A stretch of 64,000 nucleotides of DNA. Origin: Capillidium heterosporum. Lineage: Eukaryota; Entomophthoromycota; Entomophthoromycetes; Entomophthorales; Capillidiaceae. Below are positions 33,689 to 43,982 of the stretch, piece after piece; the stretch's first letter is position 1, and each line of letters starts with the position of its first letter. The position numbers and the translations under genes are program-made. The DNA is taken from the NCBI GenBank assembly GCA_016630905.1, contig WBMQ01000013.1:620001-684000 (forward strand). Reading direction: 5' to 3'. The notes beneath the pieces were generated by a model, which was not told where the DNA came from, made no database searches, and worked only from the letters and a program-made list of their open reading frames with translations.

Positions 33689-35884
33689 GGGCTATGCTCC
33701 GTTACTTAAAATTCAATTAACTATAATACGCTAGTTTGAAGATAATGATATAGGATTAACTGGTAAGTTGGATATCTAAAACTGAAGATATAAGCTCGTT
33801 AAGTTTAGTTGTGGCTTAAACTCGATATAAAGCTTTATAAGTTTTAGAACTATTATTAAACGGTAAGTGTAGGTTGGTATAGTAGGTGGAAGATGCAATG
33901 GAAATGAAAAAGTCTATTAGGCAAGTGCAACTAGCTGGTATAAATATAGGCAAAGGCGGTTGTAATGTCGACTTTTTGAAGGTTATAAATAGAAACGCTA
34001 AGTTTATTCCATGGATTTAACTCTTCAAGCCATAAAATAGAGAGAGAAAGGGTTTTACTCCTATTGCATATATCTGATTGGAGAAGTTTTCATTTCAGTT
34101 TGTCAAACCTCTGAACCAGTAAAGTTGAAGTTCAATTAATTTTGATGATGTTGAGTGGTTGGAATAATTAAGATATCGTCACAGTTGTAAGAATATTCTA
34201 CCGTATATGATAGCAGCACTATCCAAGAACCAAAAAATAATGTCCTTCCAACCTACAAGGTAAGGATGTAAAACCCCTTCAATCGAATTGCTTTGATATA
34301 TAATGTTAGAGGTGGAAAGTGGATAACAGCTGCTACTCTGGCCAGAAATAAGTTGGTCGTGTTGTTCATATAAGCTTGAAAGTTTTTGAGTTGAGCTTGT
34401 AAAAGCCACAGTTTATATGAACATAGGAAATGGCTTGCCCAGTTTATTTCAGATATGAGTAGTGGATGAGTTTGAGCAGGTAAGTCCAGTAAATACTATA
34501 TCTAAAAGGTTACTTTTGGCAAATAGAACAAATGGGTAAAGTCTCTCTTGTTTTATGTCTTCTATCGATACTATAGTATGCATCCCTATATATATATTAT
34601 TTATATACAGTCAAGCTGTAAGACTTCTGACTGCCACTGGATTCTTATTAGTATATATTTATAGCACTAGGTATGTTAGACTCATAATATATACCTTAAA
34701 TTAGGTATCACAGTTTTTCCGTTATAAGTTCACCTATGGGAAACATTGTCATCAGTTAAACAAGCCAAAGGCAAGTTTATGTATTTATAAGCTAGAACTA
34801 CGAATTCAGGTTGATGGACTTGGCTATTCTAGTAGTTAATTGTAGCTTCCTAAATGATAAATGCATATGCATTATATTTGAAACACCAGTTTCCAGTATC
34901 CTTTTGCAAAAGTTTATCAGCAGCTTTCAAATTTATTACTTTAGTTAGCATCAAGTGTTACAAGCTATTACTATTTTTTTAGGTATTATAGTAAATTATT
35001 TACAATCAAACTAGTGAAAAATCACGAGCTATATGAATAGTTTTGAATTGAACTTGCAATGCTTGATTTGGATCAGAGCAATGTAAATTTTGTAGTAGGT
35101 TCAAAGATAAGACTTTGACTATAAAGTAAATTAGGAGTACTTTTCAGTAAATTTTGTATAGTATTTATTAGCTAATAAATAGCCAAACATATATTTAACT
35201 TCAATTTCAAATATAGCGATGATTCCTAACCATAAATTTTGTTAGAAATCCTTGCTATATTTCAAAAGAAAAGCGTGCTTTTTATAAAGGCCTGAACATC
35301 CCTTTTCAACCTTTGAACTTAACCCTCAATTGTAAGAGATATGAATATACACTAGTTACGGTGTAATTGGGAGGTGAAATACCTTTCCTTTCAAAAATCT
35401 CCAAGGTAACTATCACAATCCAGCTGAAGTCAATTTTAGAATTTTACAATAAAATGGCTCAATTGGATTGCCGCAAATCTTTAAACTGCTTCACAACCAT
35501 TGTGGCATTCCAAATAAATTGTATTGAGCCTAATTACAAATTCCAATCACTAGTACAGCTAATTTGGAATTTTTAATATAAATTTGTAGGATCAAATTCA
35601 AGATTTCCTAAAGAACTTTCAAGAATATCAACGTGGGTACCTTACTACTAAATGATTGGATACCAACCTCAATTTCACAACTTAAAACTTCAGGTTGATT
35701 GGGATGAGATTCTGAGTTATAGAATGGAATTGAGGAATTGAAATTTCTTTTCCCAAAGAGATCAGATCAGAACTTCAAGCCCAACAATCCAAATCAAAGC
35801 TAAGAGGTAAACTTTAGTATCAACTAGCTAGAAATCAGCCTTTACAAAGTATACTTTGACAGCCACCAAGCTATTCCACCAACT
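33689..35884. other. 2.2-kb divergent intergenic region
   Basis: It lies between the divergent AAAP copy 2 and MFS genes. Short frames at 34179-34409 and 35367-35576 have no motif. No repeat or RNA is recognised. Confidence 0.55.
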
Positions 35885-37360
35885 ATGGAATTCTTAACCC
35901 AAAACACCAGCATGCAAAAAACCAGTTCTACTTCGGTACCACAACGTCTAGATAACCTCAACTGGTCAACTTGGCATACCAAACTGACTTTAGTCCTATG
36001 TTTAGGGTGGGCCTTTGACGCATTTGAAATTACAATTATCACAGCCATCCTCCCCACCTTAAAATCTTTCTTCAAAATATCATCCACCCAAGCCTCCTTA
36101 TTTACAACACTATGGTTAATAGGTGCCTTAGTAGGTTCGGTAGTCTTTGGTTACGTAGCCGACCGGTACGGTAGGAAATTTACTTTTTTAATTACCTTAT
36201 TGTTCTACTCATTGATGTCGTTGGTAACGGCTGCTTCGCCAACTTACGAATTCTTCTTGGCATTCCGATTTTTGACCGGTGTAGGGGTTGGAGGCGAGTA
36301 TCCAGCTATCAACGTTATTATCTGCGAGTTCGTACCGCGACGTCACCGAGGCAAAGTTAATGCCCTAGTTATGGGCTCTTGGTCGATAGGTGCTTTACTG
36401 GCGCACGGTCTGCAAGTCCCTATTGTCCGCTACTTGAACGACTTTTGGGCTTGGCGTGTTTCCTTCTTAGTAGCTGGTGCCGCTGGCTTGTTCATTGTTG
36501 TCATTCGTCATACTTTAATTGAAAGCCCCAGGTGGCATTTGAGTCAGGGTAGATTCGACGAAGCAGACCGTATAGCTAATAGGATTGAGGAACTTGCCGG
36601 CCAAAGCACCGGTACTTTGATAGATCAGGATGCGTTGTTAGAGCCGGCAACTTCCTTCCCCAATCGCACCATCTTTGAAAACTGGTTGGAACTAGTTACA
36701 AAATTCAAGAGCAGACTCCTCTTTGCCGCTGTCATTAACGCTACCCAAGCTTTCTCCGACTACGGTGTAAGTAACTTGCTATCAATCCAGGTGCTCGATG
36801 CTGTAGGCATTATCAACTCCAACGTACCCCTCTTCTTCCTGTTCGGTATAATTTGTACGATACCTGGCTATCTCTTAGTCGTTGCTTTGATTGACAAAGT
36901 TGGCCGCAAAGTTTTATTGCTGAGTCAGTTCACCATATGTATGGTTGCGGTAGCCTGCCTTATACCCGCTACCAACTTGGCATTGTCCGACGGTGGTGCC
37001 GGTTTAACTGGTGTTCACTGCCTGTACCAGTTCGCTTACTCCAGTTTGATGGGTACCATCTACCCCAGTCTTACTGAAATCTTCCCAACTCGGGTACGGG
37101 CCACCGCTGTCGGCCTTGCCGTTGGGTTCGGACGTATCGTCGCTGCCATCGCTCCACCCATCCTTCTGGCCATAGCTCAGAGTAGTGAAGGACTTACTAA
37201 CGTTCCTATTGCCTTTGGGATTGTGGTCGCCGTACTTGGTCTTGGGCTGGTGGCCTCCATCTTGTGGGCTTGGAAGGGCGTCGAAGGTAAGAACCAGCCC
37301 CTGGAGTGGATCGGTGGGGATCGTACCCGAACTGAAGCCGACTGTATCGCTATGAACTGA
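35885..37360 (+). CDS. MFS transporter, sugar/organic-acid (SV2-like) type
   Basis: An intronless frame of 491 residues with 12 predicted membrane helices in two halves. The MFS signature between helices 2 and 3 is clear (FGYVADRYGRKFTFLI). The helix 4-5 region GVGVGGEYPAINVIICEFVP and the following RRHRGKVNAL resemble the metabolite:H+ symporter and SV2 branch of the family. A matching loop in the second half is IDKVGRKVLLL. It probably carries a sugar, carboxylate or aromatic acid across the plasma membrane with protons. Substrate cannot be assigned. The start at 35885 leaves a 25-residue polar N-terminus, as expected. Confidence 0.88.
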   Translation: MEFLTQNTSMQKTSSTSVPQRLDNLNWSTWHTKLTLVLCLGWAFDAFEITIITAILPTLKSFFKISSTQASLFTTLWLIGALVGSVVFGYVADRYGRKFTFLITLLFYSLMSLVTAASPTYEFFLAFRFLTGVGVGGEYPAINVIICEFVPRRHRGKVNALVMGSWSIGALLAHGLQVPIVRYLNDFWAWRVSFLVAGAAGLFIVVIRHTLIESPRWHLSQGRFDEADRIANRIEELAGQSTGTLIDQDALLEPATSFPNRTIFENWLELVTKFKSRLLFAAVINATQAFSDYGVSNLLSIQVLDAVGIINSNVPLFFLFGIICTIPGYLLVVALIDKVGRKVLLLSQFTICMVAVACLIPATNLALSDGGAGLTGVHCLYQFAYSSLMGTIYPSLTEIFPTRVRATAVGLAVGFGRIVAAIAPPILLAIAQSSEGLTNVPIAFGIVVAVLGLGLVASILWAWKGVEGKNQPLEWIGGDRTRTEADCIAMN

Positions 37361-37992
37361 GAGCTGCCTTCAAGTGTTATAGAGATATTTACTTTTTTAT
37401 TAAATTATTGTTTGTTTAGTTTTAGTGGATGTAGGTTTGGTTCAGTATGATGGCTGCCTTGTAGCCACCAGTAGGCTTTTGTTTCTGTATATCCTTTTAC
37501 AATACTAGACATTGGCTTAGTGGCATTTAAAACATCATGTGGGTTATATCTTAGGCATGCTCTAGCGTGATATGTCAATCTTTAATGAGCACTCACTAAG
37601 TCAGTGGATCCATACATTGCACTCTGGGCTAGATCCTAAGAATTCTTATCCACACTTCGATACATGTTAGTCTGAAACCTTGGGTATCGCGTAATTCATA
37701 AAACTAACTTACGATCCATCACAAGTCACCACTCAGCTGATATTTTTATAATTTTTGAATATTTAGCTAGCCAAATCCCAAAATTCATCTGACAGTTATA
37801 CTTCAAACTCCTTTATATTGGTTAAGAATAAATTCATTAAGGCAATATAGTATCTAAATTAGATATATAGATCAACAAGATAAGAAGGCTTACCATAGTG
37901 TCTAACTATTCCACGCATGTGAAAGCTCCGAACTACTTATATCCTGGACTTTAAATTTCAAAGGTAAAATATAGAAATAACATAAAAGTAGG
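37361..37992. other. Intergenic, nothing recognised
   Basis: 3' flank of the MFS gene and upstream region of the aminopeptidase gene. No gene is seen. Confidence 0.6.
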
Positions 37993-38000
37993 TATATAAG
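37993..38000 (+). promoter_or_regulatory. TATA box of the M28 aminopeptidase gene
   Basis: TATATAAG lies 49 bases before the ATG at 38049, identical to the elements at 5155 and 21814. Confidence 0.5.
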
Positions 38001-38048
38001 CATAGATGTGGTCCCTACAGTTCAAATATCAAAAGAATTGCCTTGAAG

Positions 38049-39173
38049 ATGTTTGTAAAGTTGTCTACGTTCAGTTTGGTTCTAAACCTGGCCTTATGTT
38101 TAAATCTGCAGCCCAGCCCAGTAGATGCGAACGGTGCCAGTCTGGTAAAGGACAGATTGATCCAACTCTCTCCCAACACCCCAGCTAAGTTGATTTCAGA
38201 GTCAGAGATCTTTGCCCTAATCCGACAGGGCAAACATTTTCGTGACTTAACCGGCGTAGATCAAGTTATGTTGAATACTTTGGTTGAGCCATTTGCCATT
38301 CCTATCCCAACCACCTTGAACTTCACCAGCTCGGTCAAGGAAGTCCAAACCAAGCTTAATAAGAAGAACATGGAGGTTTTCCTTAACAAATTCTCCAGTT
38401 TACATACCCGGTACTACAAATCTCCAACCGGTAAAGACGCCTCCAATATGATTGCCTCCTACGTAAATGATCTCCTAATCAAGTACAAGACAAACTCCTA
38501 CAAGGTTGAGCAGGTTCAACACAAGGGCTGGAACCAAACCAGTATCGTAGTTAAAATCCAAGGTAACACTCAGTTGAACGACGAAGTAGTGATCGTTGGC
38601 TGTCACTTGGACTCCATCAATAGCCTCAACCCCAAGACTGGTCGAGCTCCCGGTGCTGACGATGACGGTTCCGGTGTAACTACTGTACTCGAAGTCCTGA
38701 ATGCTTTAAGTCAGACCAGCTTGAAGTTCCAACGTTCTATTGAGTTCCACTTCTACTCGGCTGAGGAGGAAGGTCTACGTGGTTCAGAGTATATTGCTTC
38801 CCAGTACAAGCTAGCTAACAGGAAGGTAGTAGGTATGTTGCAGTTGGATATGACGGGGTACATGGTACCGGACCGCAAATTCAAAATCATTACCGACTAT
38901 ACTGATCCTGAGTTAACTTCTTTCCTACGCAAATTGGTACCAACCTATACTAGTCTACCTATGTTCGATAAGGATTGTGGCTACGGGTGTTCGGACCACG
39001 CCTCCTGGTTTGAGAATGGGTTCAAAAGCTGTAGAGCTGCCGAGGCCGAACGAAACTTTAGATTGCATACCGTCGACGATACTACTAAGTTTGTGAGTTA
39101 TGAGGATGCTTTGGAGTTTGCTAAGCTGGCGGTTGGATTTGTCGTCGAATTGGGTTTGCCCATCAATGCTTAG
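38049..39173 (+). CDS. Secreted M28 leucine aminopeptidase
   Basis: An intronless frame of 374 residues from the ATG at 38049. A signal peptide (MFVKLSTFSLVLNLALCLNL) and a propeptide of about 80 residues lead into an M28 (M28E-like) zinc aminopeptidase, as in Aspergillus LAP1 and Aeromonas aminopeptidase. All metal-site residues are visible: His186 and Asp188 (GCHLDS), Asp204-206 (GADDDGSG), Glu239/Glu240 (SAEEEGLRGS), Asp267 (LDMTGY) and His317 (CSDHASW). The enzyme removes N-terminal, mostly hydrophobic residues from extracellular peptides. It would complete digestion begun by the two trypsins upstream and supply amino acids to the AAAP carriers. Confidence 0.93.
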   Translation: MFVKLSTFSLVLNLALCLNLQPSPVDANGASLVKDRLIQLSPNTPAKLISESEIFALIRQGKHFRDLTGVDQVMLNTLVEPFAIPIPTTLNFTSSVKEVQTKLNKKNMEVFLNKFSSLHTRYYKSPTGKDASNMIASYVNDLLIKYKTNSYKVEQVQHKGWNQTSIVVKIQGNTQLNDEVVIVGCHLDSINSLNPKTGRAPGADDDGSGVTTVLEVLNALSQTSLKFQRSIEFHFYSAEEEGLRGSEYIASQYKLANRKVVGMLQLDMTGYMVPDRKFKIITDYTDPELTSFLRKLVPTYTSLPMFDKDCGYGCSDHASWFENGFKSCRAAEAERNFRLHTVDDTTKFVSYEDALEFAKLAVGFVVELGLPINA

Positions 39174-39324
39174 AAATCTATACTTTTATACTAGTTTTGA
39201 TCAGTAGGTAAAATATAGGAATAAAAGCATAGTGTTTAAATACAATTTTTTGTTTTATCTTTTAAACTACTTATAAGTAGTTATGTAAAAATCATTTGAC
39301 GTCTTTCTAGAAACAAAAGTTTGG

Positions 39325-39525
39325 TCAAGACAACTGACGCTGTTCAAGCTTTTCCTTCTTGAAAGTAAGGAACTGTATGCTTCGTTTATACTTTTGGATC
39401 TGTTGTTCGATTTTGGCTTTAGAAACAAAGTCGATTTTCTTTTTCAAGATCTGATGAGCTTTCTCTGAATAATTCCGGCTGCTCAATCTTATTAATCTTC
39501 TGTAAGATGGCATGGTTCTCTTCAT
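39325..39525 (-). CDS. Small basic protein, possibly LYR-motif
   Basis: A 66-residue frame (62 from the second Met). The sequence PSYRRLIRLSS followed by helices ending KIEQQIQKYKRSIQFL resembles the fold pattern of LYR-motif proteins, which bind mitochondrial acyl carrier protein and help assemble respiratory complexes or Fe-S clusters. The diagnostic Leu is replaced by Ser (SYRR), and the protein is shorter than most members, so the call is tentative. High Lys/Arg and Gln suggest a helical or coiled-coil protein. It converges on the aminopeptidase gene. Confidence 0.35.
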   Translation of the reverse strand: MKRTMPSYRRLIRLSSRNYSEKAHQILKKKIDFVSKAKIEQQIQKYKRSIQFLTFKKEKLEQRQLS

Positions 39526-40462
39526 TTATGGTTAATACATACATTGCTATTCAAATATGATGCTGGCTGTAGAGATAATTGAAATTAAATTACAACTGTT
39601 ACCAAATTTGAAATTGCCTCTTTCATTTTGTAAGCAAGTTCAGTTACAAGTACTAAAACTAGGTCGTTAAATTGGTCCCAGATTCATAACTTATATGTAT
39701 CCCAAAGAAGTACAATATGTGTGTATCCACTAGATATAAGTTACTGGATGCTTTTTGTGTCCACGATATATAGATTATACAATCCATCTTTTTAGGGTGA
39801 AGTGCTTTACTTCAGATACTAATACTTTTATCTATCCCAACTTTTGCCAGCATGTTTCTGCAAAAGGAAAGCAGTTTCCATAGGCTGCATATTTGAGCTT
39901 CAATTTCAATTAATTAGACCTGAGAATACGGTCATTCTCAATCATATCCCTTCAAAAATGACCTTATTGGATACTCAAAATTTGTCAAATACAAAGTGCT
40001 GTATAAAAAAGGTATAAAGGGTTAACCAGCAGGTGACCTCAACAAAAAATCCAATTTCCTACCTTTTAGGCGGAACCTTAGTTAAGAAACTGGCACTTCT
40101 TTACCTAGCACAAAGGCCTTCAAAGCCGATTTATTACACTGCCCACATTTCTCAAACAGATTTAGGCCATATGTTACATCTACTTGATTATAACCTTCTT
40201 TGTTTTATAACATTATTCATCCCGCCTTATCGAGGTATCCATATCGACTAGCTTCCAAATATGTACTAATTGAAGTCGAATAGCGGATGCAAAGTTTAAA
40301 ATTGAGGCCAGTACTTGCATCCATGTTACTAAATATAACTAAATTCGATATACCTTTACGTAATAAGTAGGATTCTATATAACTATATCTTAGAAAAGGT
40401 AGATTGGCTTTTTTCTAAAGAAATTTATCTTGCAAAACATTTTAAAGGCATCGAACAACTGG
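39526..40462. other. Intergenic, no supported gene
   Basis: A 72-codon frame at 40033-40251 has no motif. The end of this interval includes the uncertain 5' part of the PRXL2-like gene. Confidence 0.5.
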
Positions 40463-41242
40463 ATGAGCTGCTACACCGACTACTACACCAGTTTAAACCC
40501 TCATTGTTTGAGGCAGTCGTTGGACGAAGTTTCCTCCAGGTCCAAGTTGGAGGATGCCAGTGTATTTGATGGTCTAAAAGTTTTCAATATCCAAGGTGAG
40601 AAGGTTCTATTGAGTCAACTGTGGTCCAGACGACCAGTAGTTTTGAAAGTACTACCACGGTTGGGATGCGCCTTCTGTAGGGCCGAAGCCCGCGACTTAA
40701 ACGACTTCAAGCCTTACCTAGACCACCTCAATGTAGGCTTAGCGGCCGTAAGCTTCGAGGAGGTCGACCTGATGACGTTCATCTACTCAGGATATTGGCA
40801 GTGGGAATTGTTTATGGATCCGGAGCGGAAGGTGTACAGGGCAGCGAATCTTCACAAGAAAACTTTAGGCCAGTTAGTTGAAGGGTTAAGTACGAAGCGG
40901 GCAGTCAAGCTGTTTAGACATTTATCCAAGAGGGGTATTAAGAACACTACTGGTGGGGATCTTAGTCAACTCGGTGGCACCTTTGTAATCGACCCATCGG
41001 GCCAGATACTCTACCAGTTCCGACCCTGTCATACCTCAACATCACCTGATTTGAGGGAGATCTACCAGGTGTTGGGTGGGAACCCAGACCACCTCAATCC
41101 AAATGACTTTTTGACGTACAAGTTCTGCTACACTCAGAAGGAAGTCGATTTTCTGAGTAAGCACCTTACCAATTTGAGCAAGTACTTGAAACTCCTTCCT
41201 AAGAGATGTCGTAGGAAACAAGATTGTTCAGTTGTAGCATAG
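40463..41242 (+). CDS. PRXL2-like protein, copy 3
   Basis: From the first in-frame ATG the product is 259 residues; the frame is open without an ATG back to 40403. It carries the redox CxxC (GCAFCRAEARDLND), the WELFMDPERKVYRAANL segment and QLGGTFVIDPSGQILYQF, as in the other copies. The acidic start of its paralogues and their N-terminal CxxC are missing; the corresponding region reads MSCYTDYYTSLNPHCLRQ. Either the true start lies in an unseen upstream exon or this copy has lost the N-terminus. It lies 1.1 kb before copy 4 in the same orientation, so the pair looks like a tandem duplication. Confidence 0.78.
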   Translation: MSCYTDYYTSLNPHCLRQSLDEVSSRSKLEDASVFDGLKVFNIQGEKVLLSQLWSRRPVVLKVLPRLGCAFCRAEARDLNDFKPYLDHLNVGLAAVSFEEVDLMTFIYSGYWQWELFMDPERKVYRAANLHKKTLGQLVEGLSTKRAVKLFRHLSKRGIKNTTGGDLSQLGGTFVIDPSGQILYQFRPCHTSTSPDLREIYQVLGGNPDHLNPNDFLTYKFCYTQKEVDFLSKHLTNLSKYLKLLPKRCRRKQDCSVVA

Positions 41243-42245
41243 GTTTTATAAGGTATATTGATATAGCCATGGGGATAGTATAATTATTATTAGTTAACGA
41301 TATGTGTAATAAAGTTTTAGTGTATATTTTAAAAGTGATGAGTGTTTTGTAACTTTGATCTGTAGTTTGTAAACAATGTGGCCATATTCATCATGGATAT
41401 ACAGATGTAATAAAGAGAGCGCTAAAATAGCATGCACCTCTATCTCTGTAGTTTTGAATAAAGTTTCTTTTATTGTTGCAGCTTTAAAATGCTTGAATAG
41501 AACTATAGGCTTCAACAAGAGCAACTACCACTTTTGAATAAAGTCAACATTTCTATCCCAACTGTATGATGAAATTATGGTTGTATATGGTCTGGTGCTG
41601 GGAACCTAACTAGAATTCCATGCCTTTGAATCCAAAGAAGGTGATTGCACAAGTCCAAAATAGCCAGCTATATCGTATCAGAATGAGGCATGTATCCGAA
41701 ATATACTATTACAAGCCACACTGTATAAAATATACGTTCCCTTCAAGTCGTGGTCTCCAGGCAGAAAAGATTATAGACCAATCGTTGCCTAAACGCAGTG
41801 AAAATTGGAATTCTGACTGAATAGCTGAAGTAGAACACAGGAGGTGTGGTTTGTGTAAGGTGCTGCACTTGACAGTATAAATGAAACTACCATAAGCAAA
41901 CATTTAGTCTGATGCAGCCTTTGAAATAAGTGGTGTGATATACTACATCGATAACTTATAAAGAACCCTCTAGGTAAGTCACGCTGAATATTATGTCAAA
42001 TGAACTTTGGCAACGACTCAACGAAGCAGAATTGCTGTTTTAATCCAAACCTATACCAAAAAAAGAATGGTGCTGTTTATTTATACACCTTTATGTGCTA
42101 CAATTATTCCCCCAGATCTGCACGGTACCTATTTTTACAGTTGTAGCCAATGCAGAGGGTTAGTTTACTCCAATCAAGTGGAGCACCACGTAAAGTTTGC
42201 CATTCCACTGACATTCCAAGTTTAGGAAGGCAATTGGGAACTGGC
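41243..42245. other. Spacer between tandem PRXL2-like genes
   Basis: Short frames at 41620-41820 and 42007-42225 (plus) and 41294-41524 (minus) show no motif. No gene is supported. Confidence 0.5.
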
Positions 42246-42253
42246 TATAAATA
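42246..42253 (+). promoter_or_regulatory. TATA box of PRXL2-like copy 4
   Basis: TATAAATA lies 57 bases before the ATG at 42310. Confidence 0.4.
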
Positions 42254-42309
42254 CTTGGAGCGTACACACTCCTAAATAAGTTTTTCCAGGTTACTTTCAA
42301 TTAGCTTAT

Positions 42310-43128
42310 ATGAGTGTAGTTCAGCTAGATTACGATACCGACTCGGGGACGAATTTGGGCTGCAGGGCTTGTTTTCAAAACTTCAACACATACCGAAGTA
42401 CACCCAATTTGAGGCAACAGTTCAACGAAGCACTATTTAGTTCAAGGGTCAAGGAGGCTTCCATATTCGACGGCATCAAAGTTAGAAATTCGGATGGAAA
42501 AGAGGTGCTGCTAAGTGATCTGTGGGCCAAGAGGCCGGTCGTACTCAAAGTCATGGCTAGGTTAAGCTGTGGGTTCTGCAAGGCCGAGGCTCGAGACCTA
42601 AGTGACCTTAAACCCTACCTCGACTCACTTGACGTAGGGTTAGCGGCCGTCGCCTTCGAGGAGGTAGATTTGATAACGTTCATATCGTCAGGGTACTGGG
42701 AGTGGGATATCTTCATCGATCCCGAGAAGAAAGTATACAAGGCGGCCAAGCTGCACCGCAAGACTCTGAAGCAGATTCTACTTAGCCTAAGGGAGAAAAG
42801 GGGACGTGTATTACTGCAGTACCTAGCCGGTAAAGGTATAAAGAATGAGTTTAAAGGAGATATCCGACAGTTAGGTGGCACCTTTGTCATAGATACTGGC
42901 GGCAAGATCATATATCAGTTCCGACCTAGTCACACGACGACTTCACCTGACCTTAGGGAGCTGTACGAGGTAGTAGGTGGGAATGCCAACGACCTGGATG
43001 CTAGAGACTTTCTAACCTACTCTTTCAGTTACACTCAGGAGCAAAGTGAGTTTTTCAACAAATACCCATTCAACTTACTCAAAGGCCTAAAGAAGCTTGG
43101 CCTCAACACTAAAACTAATAAAGTATAA
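42310..43128 (+). CDS. PRXL2-like protein, copy 4
   Basis: An intronless, intact frame of 272 residues. It has the N-terminal CxxC (GCRACF), the redox CxxC (SCGFCKAEARDLSD), the WDIFIDPEKKVYKAAKL segment and QLGGTFVIDTGGKIIYQF, ending with a polar, Lys-rich tail. It is closest in layout to copies 1 and 2. The thioredoxin-fold PRXL2 family acts in peroxide or lipid-endoperoxide reduction. Here the substrate and reductant are unknown, and there is no targeting signal. It is the second member of a tandem pair with copy 3. Confidence 0.82.
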   Translation: MSVVQLDYDTDSGTNLGCRACFQNFNTYRSTPNLRQQFNEALFSSRVKEASIFDGIKVRNSDGKEVLLSDLWAKRPVVLKVMARLSCGFCKAEARDLSDLKPYLDSLDVGLAAVAFEEVDLITFISSGYWEWDIFIDPEKKVYKAAKLHRKTLKQILLSLREKRGRVLLQYLAGKGIKNEFKGDIRQLGGTFVIDTGGKIIYQFRPSHTTTSPDLRELYEVVGGNANDLDARDFLTYSFSYTQEQSEFFNKYPFNLLKGLKKLGLNTKTNKV

Positions 43129-43982
43129 TATTTATCTCTATATAGTTTTGAAGGGTTTCTGATTTATAGTATAGTCCAAAGTCTATTTTATAGTAATGAT
43201 TTTATTACATAAACCTGATCTAAATCAAGCTTATTGGTTGGTGATATCCAAATACTTATCAAAGAGACCTTGGAGAATTTCAATGAGGCTTGTTAGCTTG
43301 AAAAATAAGTGCTCCATTTTATTTGGATAATAATATATTACAGCTTATTAAGTTGGAACTTCCTGAAGTTTTTCAATACAGACCTGAAGGCGATACTATA
43401 TCCATTTAGGAACATAAGGAATTTTACACTTACAAATTCCAGCGGAAAAGTGGCCGTATATCTCAATAGGGGAGGTGCTTAGTTTTTATAAATTTTATGG
43501 AACTACTTGCCTTACCAATTGATAAATATAACCCGTATTTAGTAATCACTTTAAGGTCAAAGCTATAGAGTAGGGGGCCACATACCTTATACTCAATAGC
43601 CCTACTGTTATAGCTGCTGCCAGAATTTATTCAGTGAGGTTGGTTTATTCCTTACAACTACAACTATTGCCCATTTTCAAACTATATAGCATCTATTTAA
43701 GTGTTGTAGATCTACTCCTTGTATGATTTCTGTTTTATTGGAAAAGTCAATAGATAGAAATATAGATCTAGATACATTAAAATAGTGTCACTCTAGCTTA
43801 GCGTAATGCTTCCAACATTGGACAACTAATCCGGAATTGGAAAGTCTATCTCTTGTCTATAAGTTTTGAAATGAGTTTGAACGTTTCGAAAAGTATACAT
43901 CTACTTTATATTAACTCATAAATTAAATAGCAAATCAATATATAAAACAGTACAAGCAGTGGAATGGCTTATTTGGAAAATG
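43129..43982. other. Convergent intergenic spacer
   Basis: AT-rich 3' flanks of PRXL2-like copy 4 and the F-box gene. No gene is seen. Confidence 0.6.

Noticed and set aside
40033-42225. Frames at 40033-40251, 41620-41820 and 42007-42225
   Set aside because: No motif, poor codon use, and they lie in spacers around the PRXL2-like pair.
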